Below the pieces are notes generated by a model. That model worked only from the letters and a program-made list of their open reading frames with translations. It was not told where the DNA came from and searched no databases. Positions 17,912 through 26,171 of a DNA stretch of 64,000 bases are shown here, piece by piece (position 1 is the stretch's first letter; each line of letters opens with the position of its first letter). This DNA comes from Paraburkholderia phosphatilytica (lineage in GTDB: Bacteria > Pseudomonadota > Gammaproteobacteria > Burkholderiales > Burkholderiaceae): positions 31,751 through 95,750 of the forward strand of contig NZ_QQOA01000031.1 of assembly GCF_003443895.1 (NCBI RefSeq), written 5' to 3'. The position numbers and the translations under genes were made by a program.

Positions 17912-18460
17912 ATGGAAAACACGCAAGAGAACCCGACGAGCCAGACTCCCACGCCCGCCGACGAGACCCCTGCAGGCAAGCCGCAGGAAGGCGTCGTCGC
18001 CGAAAACAGCGCCGAAGTTGCGCTGACCGCGGCTCAGGCGAAGATCGCCGAACTGCAGGAAGGCTTCCTCCGCGCGAAGGCCGAGACCGAAAACACCCGC
18101 CGCCGGGCCCAGGAAGACGTGACGAAGGCGCACAAGTTCGCGATCGAAGGTTTCGCCGAACATCTGCTGCCGGTGATCGACAGCCTCGAGGCAGCGGTCG
18201 CGCACGAATCCGACGACCTCGCGAAGGTTCGCGAAGGCGTCGAGCTGACGTTGCGCCAGCTGGTGGGCGCGCTGGAGAAGGGCCGCGTCGTTGCGCTCAA
18301 CCCGGTCGGCGAGAAGTTCGATCCGCACCGCCACCAGGCCATTTCGATGGTGCCGGCCGAGCAGGAGCCGAACACGGTTGTCGCGGTGCTGCAGAAAGGC
18401 TATATGATCGCCGACCGCGTGCTGCGCCCGGCGCTGGTGACGGTCGCGGCGCCGAAGTAA
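17912..18460 (+). CDS. grpE: Nucleotide exchange factor GrpE
   Basis: GrpE releases ADP from DnaK and so drives its chaperone cycle; it also acts as a thermosensor. The 182-residue protein has an acidic, proline-rich N-terminus, a long coiled coil (EVALTAAQAKIAELQEGFLR, AETENTRRRAQEDV) and the C-terminal beta-domain with the conserved stretch GEKFDPHRHQAISM and VLQKGYMIADRVLRPALV. It lies directly before dnaK and is preceded by a sigma-32-type promoter. Confidence 0.97.
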   Translation: MENTQENPTSQTPTPADETPAGKPQEGVVAENSAEVALTAAQAKIAELQEGFLRAKAETENTRRRAQEDVTKAHKFAIEGFAEHLLPVIDSLEAAVAHESDDLAKVREGVELTLRQLVGALEKGRVVALNPVGEKFDPHRHQAISMVPAEQEPNTVVAVLQKGYMIADRVLRPALVTVAAPK

Positions 18461-18594
18461 GGGTTGGCAAGTCCCCCGCCCGGGCGCAATTGCCCGGCCG
18501 GGCGCCGCTGCGGCGGCTCGCACGGGTTCGTCCGCAGGCGATGAACCCGTACCACCCGATTGAAAAAAATTAAAGACCGCATCGCGTTCAAGGT

Positions 18595-18620
18595 CTTGAA
18601 AACGAAACCGCCGCACGCAT
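18595..18620 (+). promoter_or_regulatory. Possible sigma-32 promoter of dnaK
   Basis: CTTGAA (18595-18600) is followed after 14 bases by ACGCAT, a partial match to the RpoH -10 CCCCAT. The first ten bases, CTTGAAAACG, equal those of the grpE promoter. It lies in the 251-base grpE-dnaK gap and would let dnaK be boosted separately. Confidence 0.45.
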
Positions 18621-18711
18621 TTGCGGTGCAGGCATGAATTTGATGGCGGAACGCCGGGCCAGACAGCTACGCGCCCCGCCGGCAGGAACGAAAATCTGGA
18701 GATCAGTAGAA

Positions 18712-20670
18712 ATGGGCAAAATCATTGGCATCGACCTCGGCACCACGAATTCCTGCGTGGCGTTGATGGAAGGCAATCAGGTCAAGGTGATCGAGAACTC
18801 GGAAGGCGCGCGCACCACGCCGTCGATCATCGCGTACATGGACGACAACGAGATCCTGGTCGGGGCCCCTGCCAAGCGCCAGTCGGTCACCAATCCGAGG
18901 AACACGCTGTACGCGGTCAAGCGCCTGATCGGCCGTCGCTTCGACGAAAAGGAAGTGCAGAAGGACATCGGCCTGATGCCCTACAAGATCGTCAAGCACG
19001 ACAACGGCGACGCCTGGGTGGAAGCGCACGGCGAAAAGCTCGCGCCGTCGCAGGTTTCGGCTGAAGTGCTGCGCAAGATGAAGAAGACGGCCGAAGACTA
19101 CCTCGGCGAGCCGGTCACCGAAGCCGTGATCACGGTTCCCGCGTACTTCAACGACAGCCAGCGTCAGGCCACGAAAGACGCCGGCCGTATCGCCGGTCTG
19201 GAAGTGAAGCGGATCATCAACGAGCCGACGGCGGCTGCGCTCGCGTTCGGCCTCGACAAGGCAGAGAAGGGCGACCGCAAGATCGCGGTGTTCGACCTGG
19301 GCGGCGGCACGTTCGATATCTCGATCATCGAGATCGCGGACGTCGACGGCGAAATGCAGTTCGAAGTGCTGTCCACGAACGGCGACACGTTCCTCGGCGG
19401 TGAAGACTTCGACCAGCGCATCATCGATTACATCATCGGCGAGTTCAAGAAGGAGCAGGGCGTCGACCTGTCGAAGGACGTGCTCGCGCTGCAACGTCTG
19501 AAGGAAGCCGCGGAAAAGGCGAAGATCGAGCTGTCGTCGAGCCAGCAGACCGACATCAACCTGCCGTACATCACGGCGGATGCAACCGGTCCGAAGCACC
19601 TGAACCTCAAGTTCACCCGCGCGAAACTCGAAGCGCTCGTCGAAGAGCTGATCGAACGCACGATCGACCCGTGCCGCACCGCGATCAAGGATGCGGGCGT
19701 GAAGGTGGGCGACATCGACGACGTGATCCTCGTCGGCGGCATGACGCGTATGCCGAAGGTGCAGGAGAAGGTGAAGGAGTTCTTCGGCAAGGAGCCGCGC
19801 CGTGACGTGAACCCGGACGAAGCTGTCGCCGTGGGCGCGGCGATCCAGGGCCAGGTGCTGTCGGGCGACCGCAAGGACGTGCTGCTGCTCGACGTGACGC
19901 CGCTGTCGCTCGGTATCGAGACGCTCGGTGGCGTGATGACGAAGATGATCAACAAGAACACCACGATCCCGACGAAGCACTCGCAGGTGTATTCGACGGC
20001 GGACGACAATCAGGGCGCCGTGACGATCAAGGTGTTCCAGGGCGAACGCGAGATGGCGGCGGGCAACAAGCTGCTGGGCGAATTCAACCTGGAAGGCATT
20101 CCGCCCGCACCGCGCGGCGTGCCGCAGATCGAAGTGACCTTCGATATCGACGCGAACGGCATCCTGCACGTCGGCGCGAAGGACAAGGCGACCGGCAAGG
20201 AAAACAAGATCACCATCAAGGCGAACTCGGGCCTGTCGGAAGCCGAGATCGAGAAAATGGTGAAGGACGCGGAAGCGAACGCGGAAGAAGATCACAAGCT
20301 GCGTGAGCTGGCCGATGCCCGCAACCAGGGCGACGCGCTCGTCCACAGCACGAAGAAGGCGCTCGCCGAATACGGCGACAAGCTGGACGCGGGCGAGAAG
20401 GACAAGATCGAGTCCGCGCTGAAGGACCTCGAAGATGCGCTGAAGAGCAGCTCGAGCGACAAGGCGGAGATCGAAGCCAAGGTCGAAGCGGTTGCCACGG
20501 CATCGCAGAAGCTCGGCGAAAAGATGTACGCCGACATGCAGGCGCAGGGTGCGGCGGAAGGCGCCGCAGAGGGCGCGGCAGGCGGCGCGGGCGCATCGGC
20601 GGGTGCTTCGTCGGCACGTCCGGAAGACGACGTCGTGGACGCCGAGTTCAAGGAAGTGAAGAAGGACTGA
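18712..20670 (+). CDS. dnaK: Molecular chaperone DnaK (Hsp70)
   Basis: DnaK binds exposed hydrophobic peptides in an ATP-controlled cycle with DnaJ and GrpE. The 652-residue protein has the phosphate-binding GIDLGTTNSC at the N-terminus, the phosphate-2 motif VFDLGGGTFDISI, the adenosine motif VGGMTRMPKVQ, the linker DVLLLDVTPLSLGIET, the substrate domain, and the alpha-helical lid with a Gly/Ala-rich tail ending in EDDVVDAEFKEVKKD. The start at MGKIIGID was chosen over a longer open frame. Confidence 0.99.
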   Translation: MGKIIGIDLGTTNSCVALMEGNQVKVIENSEGARTTPSIIAYMDDNEILVGAPAKRQSVTNPRNTLYAVKRLIGRRFDEKEVQKDIGLMPYKIVKHDNGDAWVEAHGEKLAPSQVSAEVLRKMKKTAEDYLGEPVTEAVITVPAYFNDSQRQATKDAGRIAGLEVKRIINEPTAAALAFGLDKAEKGDRKIAVFDLGGGTFDISIIEIADVDGEMQFEVLSTNGDTFLGGEDFDQRIIDYIIGEFKKEQGVDLSKDVLALQRLKEAAEKAKIELSSSQQTDINLPYITADATGPKHLNLKFTRAKLEALVEELIERTIDPCRTAIKDAGVKVGDIDDVILVGGMTRMPKVQEKVKEFFGKEPRRDVNPDEAVAVGAAIQGQVLSGDRKDVLLLDVTPLSLGIETLGGVMTKMINKNTTIPTKHSQVYSTADDNQGAVTIKVFQGEREMAAGNKLLGEFNLEGIPPAPRGVPQIEVTFDIDANGILHVGAKDKATGKENKITIKANSGLSEAEIEKMVKDAEANAEEDHKLRELADARNQGDALVHSTKKALAEYGDKLDAGEKDKIESALKDLEDALKSSSSDKAEIEAKVEAVATASQKLGEKMYADMQAQGAAEGAAEGAAGGAGASAGASSARPEDDVVDAEFKEVKKD

Positions 20671-20781
20671 GCCGGCTTTGACCGGCCGGGAATGGCGTGC
20701 AGCAATGTGCGCCGTTCGTCTGCCCGGGCACGGGCAGCGCGCGCGGCAACAACTGCCGCGTGGTCCGCAGTCGATACGCCT

Positions 20782-20815
20782 GGCGAGCCATCCGGCTCGC
20801 CGGGCAATTTGTTTT
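20782..20815 (+). terminator. Possible intrinsic terminator between dnaK and dnaJ
   Basis: GGCGAGCC (20782-20789) pairs perfectly with GGCTCGCC (20794-20801), and a U-rich stretch AATTTGTTTT follows after four bases. It may partly terminate dnaK transcription within the 271-base gap before dnaJ. Confidence 0.5.
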
Positions 20816-20941
20816 AAGGGGTCGTCGTGTTGGTCCGCAACAGGGGCGGGCCGAACGGGCACGATGGCCGGACGAGTCGCAAGACTCCGGCATTCAAAAG
20901 GAACCGCCGCGCGTAGCTCGCGTGGCCGGTGTTGAACCGAT

Positions 20942-22075
20942 ATGGCGAAACGGGATTACTACGAGGTTCTGGGCGTCGCGAAGAACGCGGGCGACGACGA
21001 AATCAAGAAGGCTTATCGCAAGCTTGCGATGAAGTACCACCCTGACCGCAATCCGGGCAACAAGGATGCGGAAGAGCATTTCAAGGAAGTGAAGGAAGCC
21101 TATGAAATGCTGTCCGACTCGCAGAAGCGTGCCGCGTACGACCAGTACGGTCACGCGGGCGTCGATCCGAACATGGCGGGTGCGGGCGCGCAGGGCTTCG
21201 GCGGTTTCGCCGATGCCTTCGGCGACATTTTCGGCGATATCTTCGGCCAGGCCGCGGCGGGCGGCGCGCGTGGCCGCGCCGGTCCGCAGGTATATCGCGG
21301 CGCCGATCTGCGCTACAGCATGGAGATCACGCTCGAGCAGGCCGCCCATGGCTACGACACGCAGATCCGCGTGCCGAGCTGGGCGTCGTGCGAAATCTGT
21401 CATGGCTCCGGCGCGAAGCCCGGCACCAAGCCGGAAACCTGTCCGACCTGTAACGGCTCGGGTTCGGTGCGCATGTCGCAGGGCTTCTTCAGCATCCAGC
21501 AGACCTGCCCGAAGTGTCATGGCACCGGCAGCTATATCCCCGAACCGTGTGCGCATTGCCACGGCGCGGGCAAGGTGAAGGAAACCAAGACGCTCGAAGT
21601 GAAGATCCCGGCTGGCATCGACGACGGCATGCGGATCCGCTCGGCCGGTAACGGCGAGCCGGGCATCAACGGCGGTCCGTCGGGCGACCTGTACGTCGAG
21701 ATTCACATCAAGCCGCACACAGTGTTCGAGCGCGACGGCGACGATCTGCATTGCCAGATGCCGATCCCGTTCACCACGGCGGCGCTGGGCGGCGAAATCG
21801 AGGTGCCGACGCTCGCGGGCCGCGCAAGCTTCACGGTGCCGGAGGGCACGCAGTCGGGCAAGACGTTCCGTCTGCGCGGCAAGGGCATCAAGGGGCTGCG
21901 TTCGAGCATCGCCGGCGATCTCTATGTGCACGTGCAGGTCGAAACGCCGGTGAAGCTCACGGACAATCAGCGCGATCTGCTCAAGCAGTTTGAAAAGTCG
22001 CTGCTGGAAGGCGGAGCGCGGCATAGCCCGCAAAGCAAGAGCTGGTTCGATCGCGTGAAGAGCTTCTTCGACTGA
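20942..22075 (+). CDS. dnaJ: Co-chaperone DnaJ (Hsp40)
   Basis: DnaJ delivers unfolded clients to DnaK and stimulates its ATPase. The 377-residue protein has all class A domains: an N-terminal J domain with the HPD motif (KYHPDRNPG), a Gly/Phe-rich region, a zinc-binding domain with four CxxCxGxG-type repeats (CEICHGSG, CPTCNGSG, CPKCHGTG, CAHCHGAG), and the C-terminal substrate-binding domains. It follows dnaK on the same strand. Confidence 0.98.
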   Translation: MAKRDYYEVLGVAKNAGDDEIKKAYRKLAMKYHPDRNPGNKDAEEHFKEVKEAYEMLSDSQKRAAYDQYGHAGVDPNMAGAGAQGFGGFADAFGDIFGDIFGQAAAGGARGRAGPQVYRGADLRYSMEITLEQAAHGYDTQIRVPSWASCEICHGSGAKPGTKPETCPTCNGSGSVRMSQGFFSIQQTCPKCHGTGSYIPEPCAHCHGAGKVKETKTLEVKIPAGIDDGMRIRSAGNGEPGINGGPSGDLYVEIHIKPHTVFERDGDDLHCQMPIPFTTAALGGEIEVPTLAGRASFTVPEGTQSGKTFRLRGKGIKGLRSSIAGDLYVHVQVETPVKLTDNQRDLLKQFEKSLLEGGARHSPQSKSWFDRVKSFFD

Positions 22076-22100
22076 CGGTCGTGCCGTATTGGCGGTTCCG

Positions 22101-23984
22101 ATGACGACTGACGATGATCCGGTGTTCGCGTTGCTCGACGATTGCGGCGCTACCGCGGCGCGTCGGTCGAGCCGCCTCTACACCGGCTTTTCCCACGAAC
22201 GGGTGTGCGCACACCCGTTCGAACTCGATGCCGTGAACGCGGCCGTGTCGGACGATCTGCGTGCCGCACTGCATGCGGTCGTCGTGGCGGATTACGGATT
22301 CGGCCGGCTGCTCGTGCTCGGCGAGTCCGCTTCTTCTGAAACGCAGCGTGGCGATGCCGCGCTGCGTTTTTTGCTTTTTGAGCGCTGCGAGCGGCTATCC
22401 GCCGATGAAGTCTCGGCATGGCTTGCGCAACACGACCACGCATCCGAAACACCTGGTGTCGCCGGCACGGCGAACCTCGTCGCGAGCGTCGACGAGTCGC
22501 AGTTTGCCGACGCGATCTCGCGCATCCACGACGCACTCAGGGCCGGTGACTCCTATCAGGTCAACTACACGTACCGGCTCGGTTTCGACGTATTCGGCGA
22601 GCCGGTTGCGTTCTACCGTCGTCTGCGAGCCAGTCAGCCAGTGCCCTACGGCGCGCTGATCGCGCTGCCGGGTGACGAATGGCTGCTGTCGTGCTCGCCG
22701 GAACTCTTCGTCGAGAAGTCCGGCGCGATGCTTCGGGCACGGCCGATGAAGGGCACCGCCCCGCGTGCGTCGAACGCGGAAGACGACCGCGCCGCCGCGG
22801 CACATCTGCAGGCGGATGCGAAGAATCGCGCCGAGAACGTGATGATTGTCGACCTGCTGCGCAACGACATCTCGCGTGTCGCCGCGACGGGCTCGGTCAA
22901 GGTGCCGGCGCTGTTTTCGGTCGAACCGTATGCGTCGGTGTGGCAGATGACATCGAGCATCGAGGCGACGCTGCGGCCGGGCACGTCGTTCGCGGATCTG
23001 ATGCGCGCGCTGTTCCCGTGCGGCTCGATCACCGGCGCGCCGAAGCACAGCACGATGCAGCTGATCGATGCGCTCGAAAGCACGCCGCGCGGCGTGTACA
23101 CGGGCGCGATCGGCTGGCTCGATGCGACGTCTGCCGACGATGATACAAACGCGACCTGTGGCGACTTCTGCCTGTCGGTCGCGATCCGCACGTTGATGGT
23201 GAGCCCGGCCGATACCACGACAGGACAGCGTCGCGGCACGATGGGTGTGGGCGCGGGCATCGTGCTCGACAGCGTGGCGGCCGACGAATTCGCGGAATGC
23301 CGGCTGAAGGCGCGCTTCCTGACGGACGCGGACCCTGGCTTCCAGCTCTTCGAGACGATGCACGCGACGCGCGACGAAGGCGTGCGGTACGTCGAACGAC
23401 ACCTCGCACGGCTATCGGCCAGTGCGAACAAGCTCGGGTTTGCATGTGAGCTCGCATCGATCCAGGCAAAGATCGACGAAGCGTGCGGCGCGTTACCCGC
23501 TAACGCGCCGCATCGAATGCGTGCCGCGCTGGATAAGGCAGGCAAGCTCACGCTGACAACGGCCGCACTAACGCCGCTCGCGCCGGAAGCAACCGTCGGC
23601 GTGTTGATTGGCCCGAAGCACGGCTTCTCGCCGACTCACGCAAACGATCCATTGCTGCTGCACAAGACCACGCGCCGCGCCGACTACGATCGCGGCTGGC
23701 GCGAAGCCGAAGCACGCGGCGGTTTCGATACGCTGTTCTTCAACGACCGTGGCGAGCTGACCGAAGGCGGCCGGACGAATGTGTTCGTGAAGCTTGACGG
23801 GCGGTGGTGGACGCCGCCGTTGTCGTCGGGGGCGTTGCCTGGTGTGATGCGCGCGGTGCTGCTCGACGATCCGCGATTGGCGGCCGCAGAGCGGGTACTG
23901 ACGCTCGACGATCTGCAGCACGCTGAAGCGTTGATCGTCTGCAATGCGCTACGCGGCGCGCTAAACGCGACGATCGTCGACTAG
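22101..23984 (+). CDS. pabB: Aminodeoxychorismate synthase PabB fused to aminodeoxychorismate lyase PabC
   Basis: The 627-residue protein joins the two catalytic steps from chorismate to 4-aminobenzoate, the folate precursor. The N-terminal two thirds is a chorismate-binding domain with the PabB-type catalytic segment RPMKGTAPR and the region GSITGAPKHSTMQLIDALE. The C-terminal third is a class IV PLP-dependent lyase with the lysine in LLHKTTRRADYD and GELTEGGRTNVFV. The glutaminase subunit PabA is not present here. The ATG at 22101 was chosen over an in-frame TTG at 22089. It lies 25 bases after dnaJ, but a functional link is unlikely. Confidence 0.93.
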   Translation: MTTDDDPVFALLDDCGATAARRSSRLYTGFSHERVCAHPFELDAVNAAVSDDLRAALHAVVVADYGFGRLLVLGESASSETQRGDAALRFLLFERCERLSADEVSAWLAQHDHASETPGVAGTANLVASVDESQFADAISRIHDALRAGDSYQVNYTYRLGFDVFGEPVAFYRRLRASQPVPYGALIALPGDEWLLSCSPELFVEKSGAMLRARPMKGTAPRASNAEDDRAAAAHLQADAKNRAENVMIVDLLRNDISRVAATGSVKVPALFSVEPYASVWQMTSSIEATLRPGTSFADLMRALFPCGSITGAPKHSTMQLIDALESTPRGVYTGAIGWLDATSADDDTNATCGDFCLSVAIRTLMVSPADTTTGQRRGTMGVGAGIVLDSVAADEFAECRLKARFLTDADPGFQLFETMHATRDEGVRYVERHLARLSASANKLGFACELASIQAKIDEACGALPANAPHRMRAALDKAGKLTLTTAALTPLAPEATVGVLIGPKHGFSPTHANDPLLLHKTTRRADYDRGWREAEARGGFDTLFFNDRGELTEGGRTNVFVKLDGRWWTPPLSSGALPGVMRAVLLDDPRLAAAERVLTLDDLQHAEALIVCNALRGALNATIVD

Positions 23985-23996
23985 CGCGCCCACGCA

Positions 23997-24812
23997 TCAG
24001 AACTGATGCTCCGGCCCGGGGAACGAGCCGTCCTTCACGGCCTTCACATACGCGCTCACACCATCGGCGATGCTCGGCTGGCCCTGAATGAAGTCCTTCA
24101 CGAAGCGCGGCCGCTTGCCGGGGAAAATGCCCAGCATGTCATGCAGCACGAGCACCTGACCCGAACAGTCGAGCCCCGCGCCGATGCCGATCGTCGGAAT
24201 GCGTAGCTGCTTCGTCACTTCTGCGGCAAGCGGTGAAGGAATCGCCTCGAGCACGACGAGTTGCGCACCAGCGTCCTGAATGGCGCGCGAATCGCGCAGC
24301 AGCTGGCTCGCGCCGGCTTCGGTCTTGCCCTGCACCTTGAAGCCGCCGAACGCATGCACCGACTGCGGCGTGAGTCCGACGTGCGCGCACACCGGCACCG
24401 AGCGATCGACGAGAAAGCGGATGATCTCCGCGACCCACTCGCCGCCCTCGAGCTTCACCATCTGCGCACCGGCGCGCATCAGCTTCACCGAGCTCTCGAA
24501 CGCATCCGCAGGCGTGCCATAGGTGCCGAACGGCAGATCGGCGACGATCAGCGCCGAAGGCTGCGCGCGCGCGACGCAGGCCGTGTGATACGCGATGTCG
24601 TCGAGCGTGACGGGTAGCGTCGTCGTATGGCCTTGCAGCACGTTGCCGAGCGAATCGCCGATCAGCAGCACGTCGACGCCCGAGCGGTCCAGCAGCGATG
24701 CGAAGCTCGCGTCGTAACACGTGAGCATCGCGATCTTCTCGCCGGCGTCGCGCATGGCCTGGAGCTTCGGCACCGTGATCGCGCTGCGGCTCGCTTCCTG
24801 CAGATAGGTCAT
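23997..24812 (-). CDS. panB: 3-methyl-2-oxobutanoate hydroxymethyltransferase
   Basis: PanB makes ketopantoate from alpha-ketoisovalerate and methylenetetrahydrofolate, the first committed step to pantothenate and coenzyme A. The 271-residue length is typical, with conserved LTCYDASFASLLDRSGVDVLLIGDS, VVADLPFGTYG, KLEGG and IGIGAGLDCSGQVLVLHDMLG. It is the last gene of a minus-strand operon with dNK and folK, so folate- and CoA-related genes are grouped. Confidence 0.97.
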   Translation of the reverse strand: MTYLQEASRSAITVPKLQAMRDAGEKIAMLTCYDASFASLLDRSGVDVLLIGDSLGNVLQGHTTTLPVTLDDIAYHTACVARAQPSALIVADLPFGTYGTPADAFESSVKLMRAGAQMVKLEGGEWVAEIIRFLVDRSVPVCAHVGLTPQSVHAFGGFKVQGKTEAGASQLLRDSRAIQDAGAQLVVLEAIPSPLAAEVTKQLRIPTIGIGAGLDCSGQVLVLHDMLGIFPGKRPRFVKDFIQGQPSIADGVSAYVKAVKDGSFPGPEHQF

Positions 24813-24866
24813 GAATGAGGGTCCAAAAGAGGCAAATGAGGGAACGCGATGAGCGCCGCCGCGCGT

Positions 24867-25568
24867 TCAGAGCGACGTGCCCTTGACGAAGTATTCCTTG
24901 CGGCCGCGCATCGATTCGATGCGCTCGACGAGCAGCGCAAGGTCCGCGTCGGATTCGAGCGGATTCAGGTGTTCCGCGTTGACGGTCAGCACGGGCGCGC
25001 CGTCGAAGTGATAGAAGAAGTCGTTGTACGCGTCGCACAGCGAGCGCAGGTACGCGTCGGGAATCTGCAGCTCCATCGCGATCGCCCGCTTCTGGATGCG
25101 CGAGAACAGCACCTCGGGGCTCGCCTGCAGATACACGACGAGGTCCGGCATCGGCGCCGGCGCATCGATGCGCGGCGCGAGCGTGCGGTAGAGCTGCCAC
25201 TCGTCGTCGGGTAGCGTGAGCCGCGCGAAGATCGCGTTCTTCTCGGTCATGAAATCCGTGATGATCGATGCGCCGCTGACCTGCGCGTTCGCGATCTCCT
25301 GCGCCTGCTGTGCGCGCTGCAACGCGAACTGCAACTGCGTGGCGAGCGCGTAGCGCGCGGTGTCGCGATAGAAGCGTTCGAGAAACGGGTTGTCCTGCGG
25401 CCGCTCGAAGATCGGTTGCATCGACCAGCGCTCCGACAGCCGCCGCGCGAGCGACGTCTTGCCGACGCCGATCGGCCCTTCGATCGCGAGGTGGCGCACG
25501 GGTGCGCGCATGGCGGGCGCCGTCACCGTCAGCGGTGCGGTCTGGGAAGAAACGAGCGGTGAACTCAT
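24867..25568 (-). CDS. Deoxynucleoside kinase (dAK/dGK family)
   Basis: The 233-residue protein has the P-loop EGPIGVGKTSLARRL near residue 30, the substrate segment around ERPQDNPFLERFY and the lid-region arginines in LFSRIQKRAI. Such enzymes phosphorylate deoxyadenosine or deoxyguanosine for salvage. The start at MSSPLVSSQT overlaps the folK stop by four bases (ATGA), indicating translational coupling; the open frame extends much further upstream only as a shadow of folK. Confidence 0.88.
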   Translation of the reverse strand: MSSPLVSSQTAPLTVTAPAMRAPVRHLAIEGPIGVGKTSLARRLSERWSMQPIFERPQDNPFLERFYRDTARYALATQLQFALQRAQQAQEIANAQVSGASIITDFMTEKNAIFARLTLPDDEWQLYRTLAPRIDAPAPMPDLVVYLQASPEVLFSRIQKRAIAMELQIPDAYLRSLCDAYNDFFYHFDGAPVLTVNAEHLNPLESDADLALLVERIESMRGRKEYFVKGTSL

Positions 25569-26113
25569 CGGCAGTTGCCTTTCGACGTGTCGTTGCCCAC
25601 GCCCGCGAACGCGCTCAGCAGCGGACACTGGCATGGCGATTTGACCTTCTCGATGCGCTGCCCGGCGACGGCCGCGAGAAACGCGCCGGCGCGGCCGCGC
25701 TGCGGAATGATCAGCGATTCGTCGAGTTCGACGAGAGGGACGAGCACGAACGCGCGCTCGGTCATGCGGGGATGCGGAACGACGAGATCCGGCTCTTCGA
25801 TATACAGCTCGCCGTACAGCAGGATGTCGATGTCGAGGGTGCGCGGAGCGTTGCGAAAGGGACGCTCCCGGCCGAAATCGGCTTCGATGCGATGGCAGAG
25901 CGCCAGCAACTGGCGCACGGGGAGCGCCGTGTCGAGCTTGACGACACAGTTGTAGTAATCGTCGCCGCCCGCGTCGATCGGGGCGGTTCGATACAGGCTC
26001 GATTTCGCGAGCACGGTGATGGTGTGCTGCTGCGCGAGGCACACCACCGCGTCTTTCAAGGACTGGCGCGCGTCCCCGAGATTCGCGCCGAGGCCGAGAT
26101 AGGCAACCGTCAT
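25565..26113 (-). CDS. folK: HPPK: 6-hydroxymethyl-7,8-dihydropterin pyrophosphokinase
   Basis: FolK transfers pyrophosphate from ATP to the pterin precursor of folate. Family signatures are YLGLGANLGD at the start, ALLCHRIE-type helix (LLALCHRIEADFGRERPF) and the signature RTLDIDILLYG followed by VVPHPRMTERAFVLVPL. It is 182 residues, with a short extra cysteine-containing tail. It overlaps the next gene by four bases. Confidence 0.96.
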   Translation of the reverse strand: MTVAYLGLGANLGDARQSLKDAVVCLAQQHTITVLAKSSLYRTAPIDAGGDDYYNCVVKLDTALPVRQLLALCHRIEADFGRERPFRNAPRTLDIDILLYGELYIEEPDLVVPHPRMTERAFVLVPLVELDESLIIPQRGRAGAFLAAVAGQRIEKVKSPCQCPLLSAFAGVGNDTSKGNCR

Positions 26114-26171
26114 GGCTTGGGTTCCTGCAACTTCGTGCTGCTCTCGTTCGACGGCGAGTACCGCGACCGCA

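Noticed and set aside
18703..20862. A 719-residue minus-strand frame opposite dnaK
   Set aside because: It is the antisense shadow of dnaK and has no recognisable domain.
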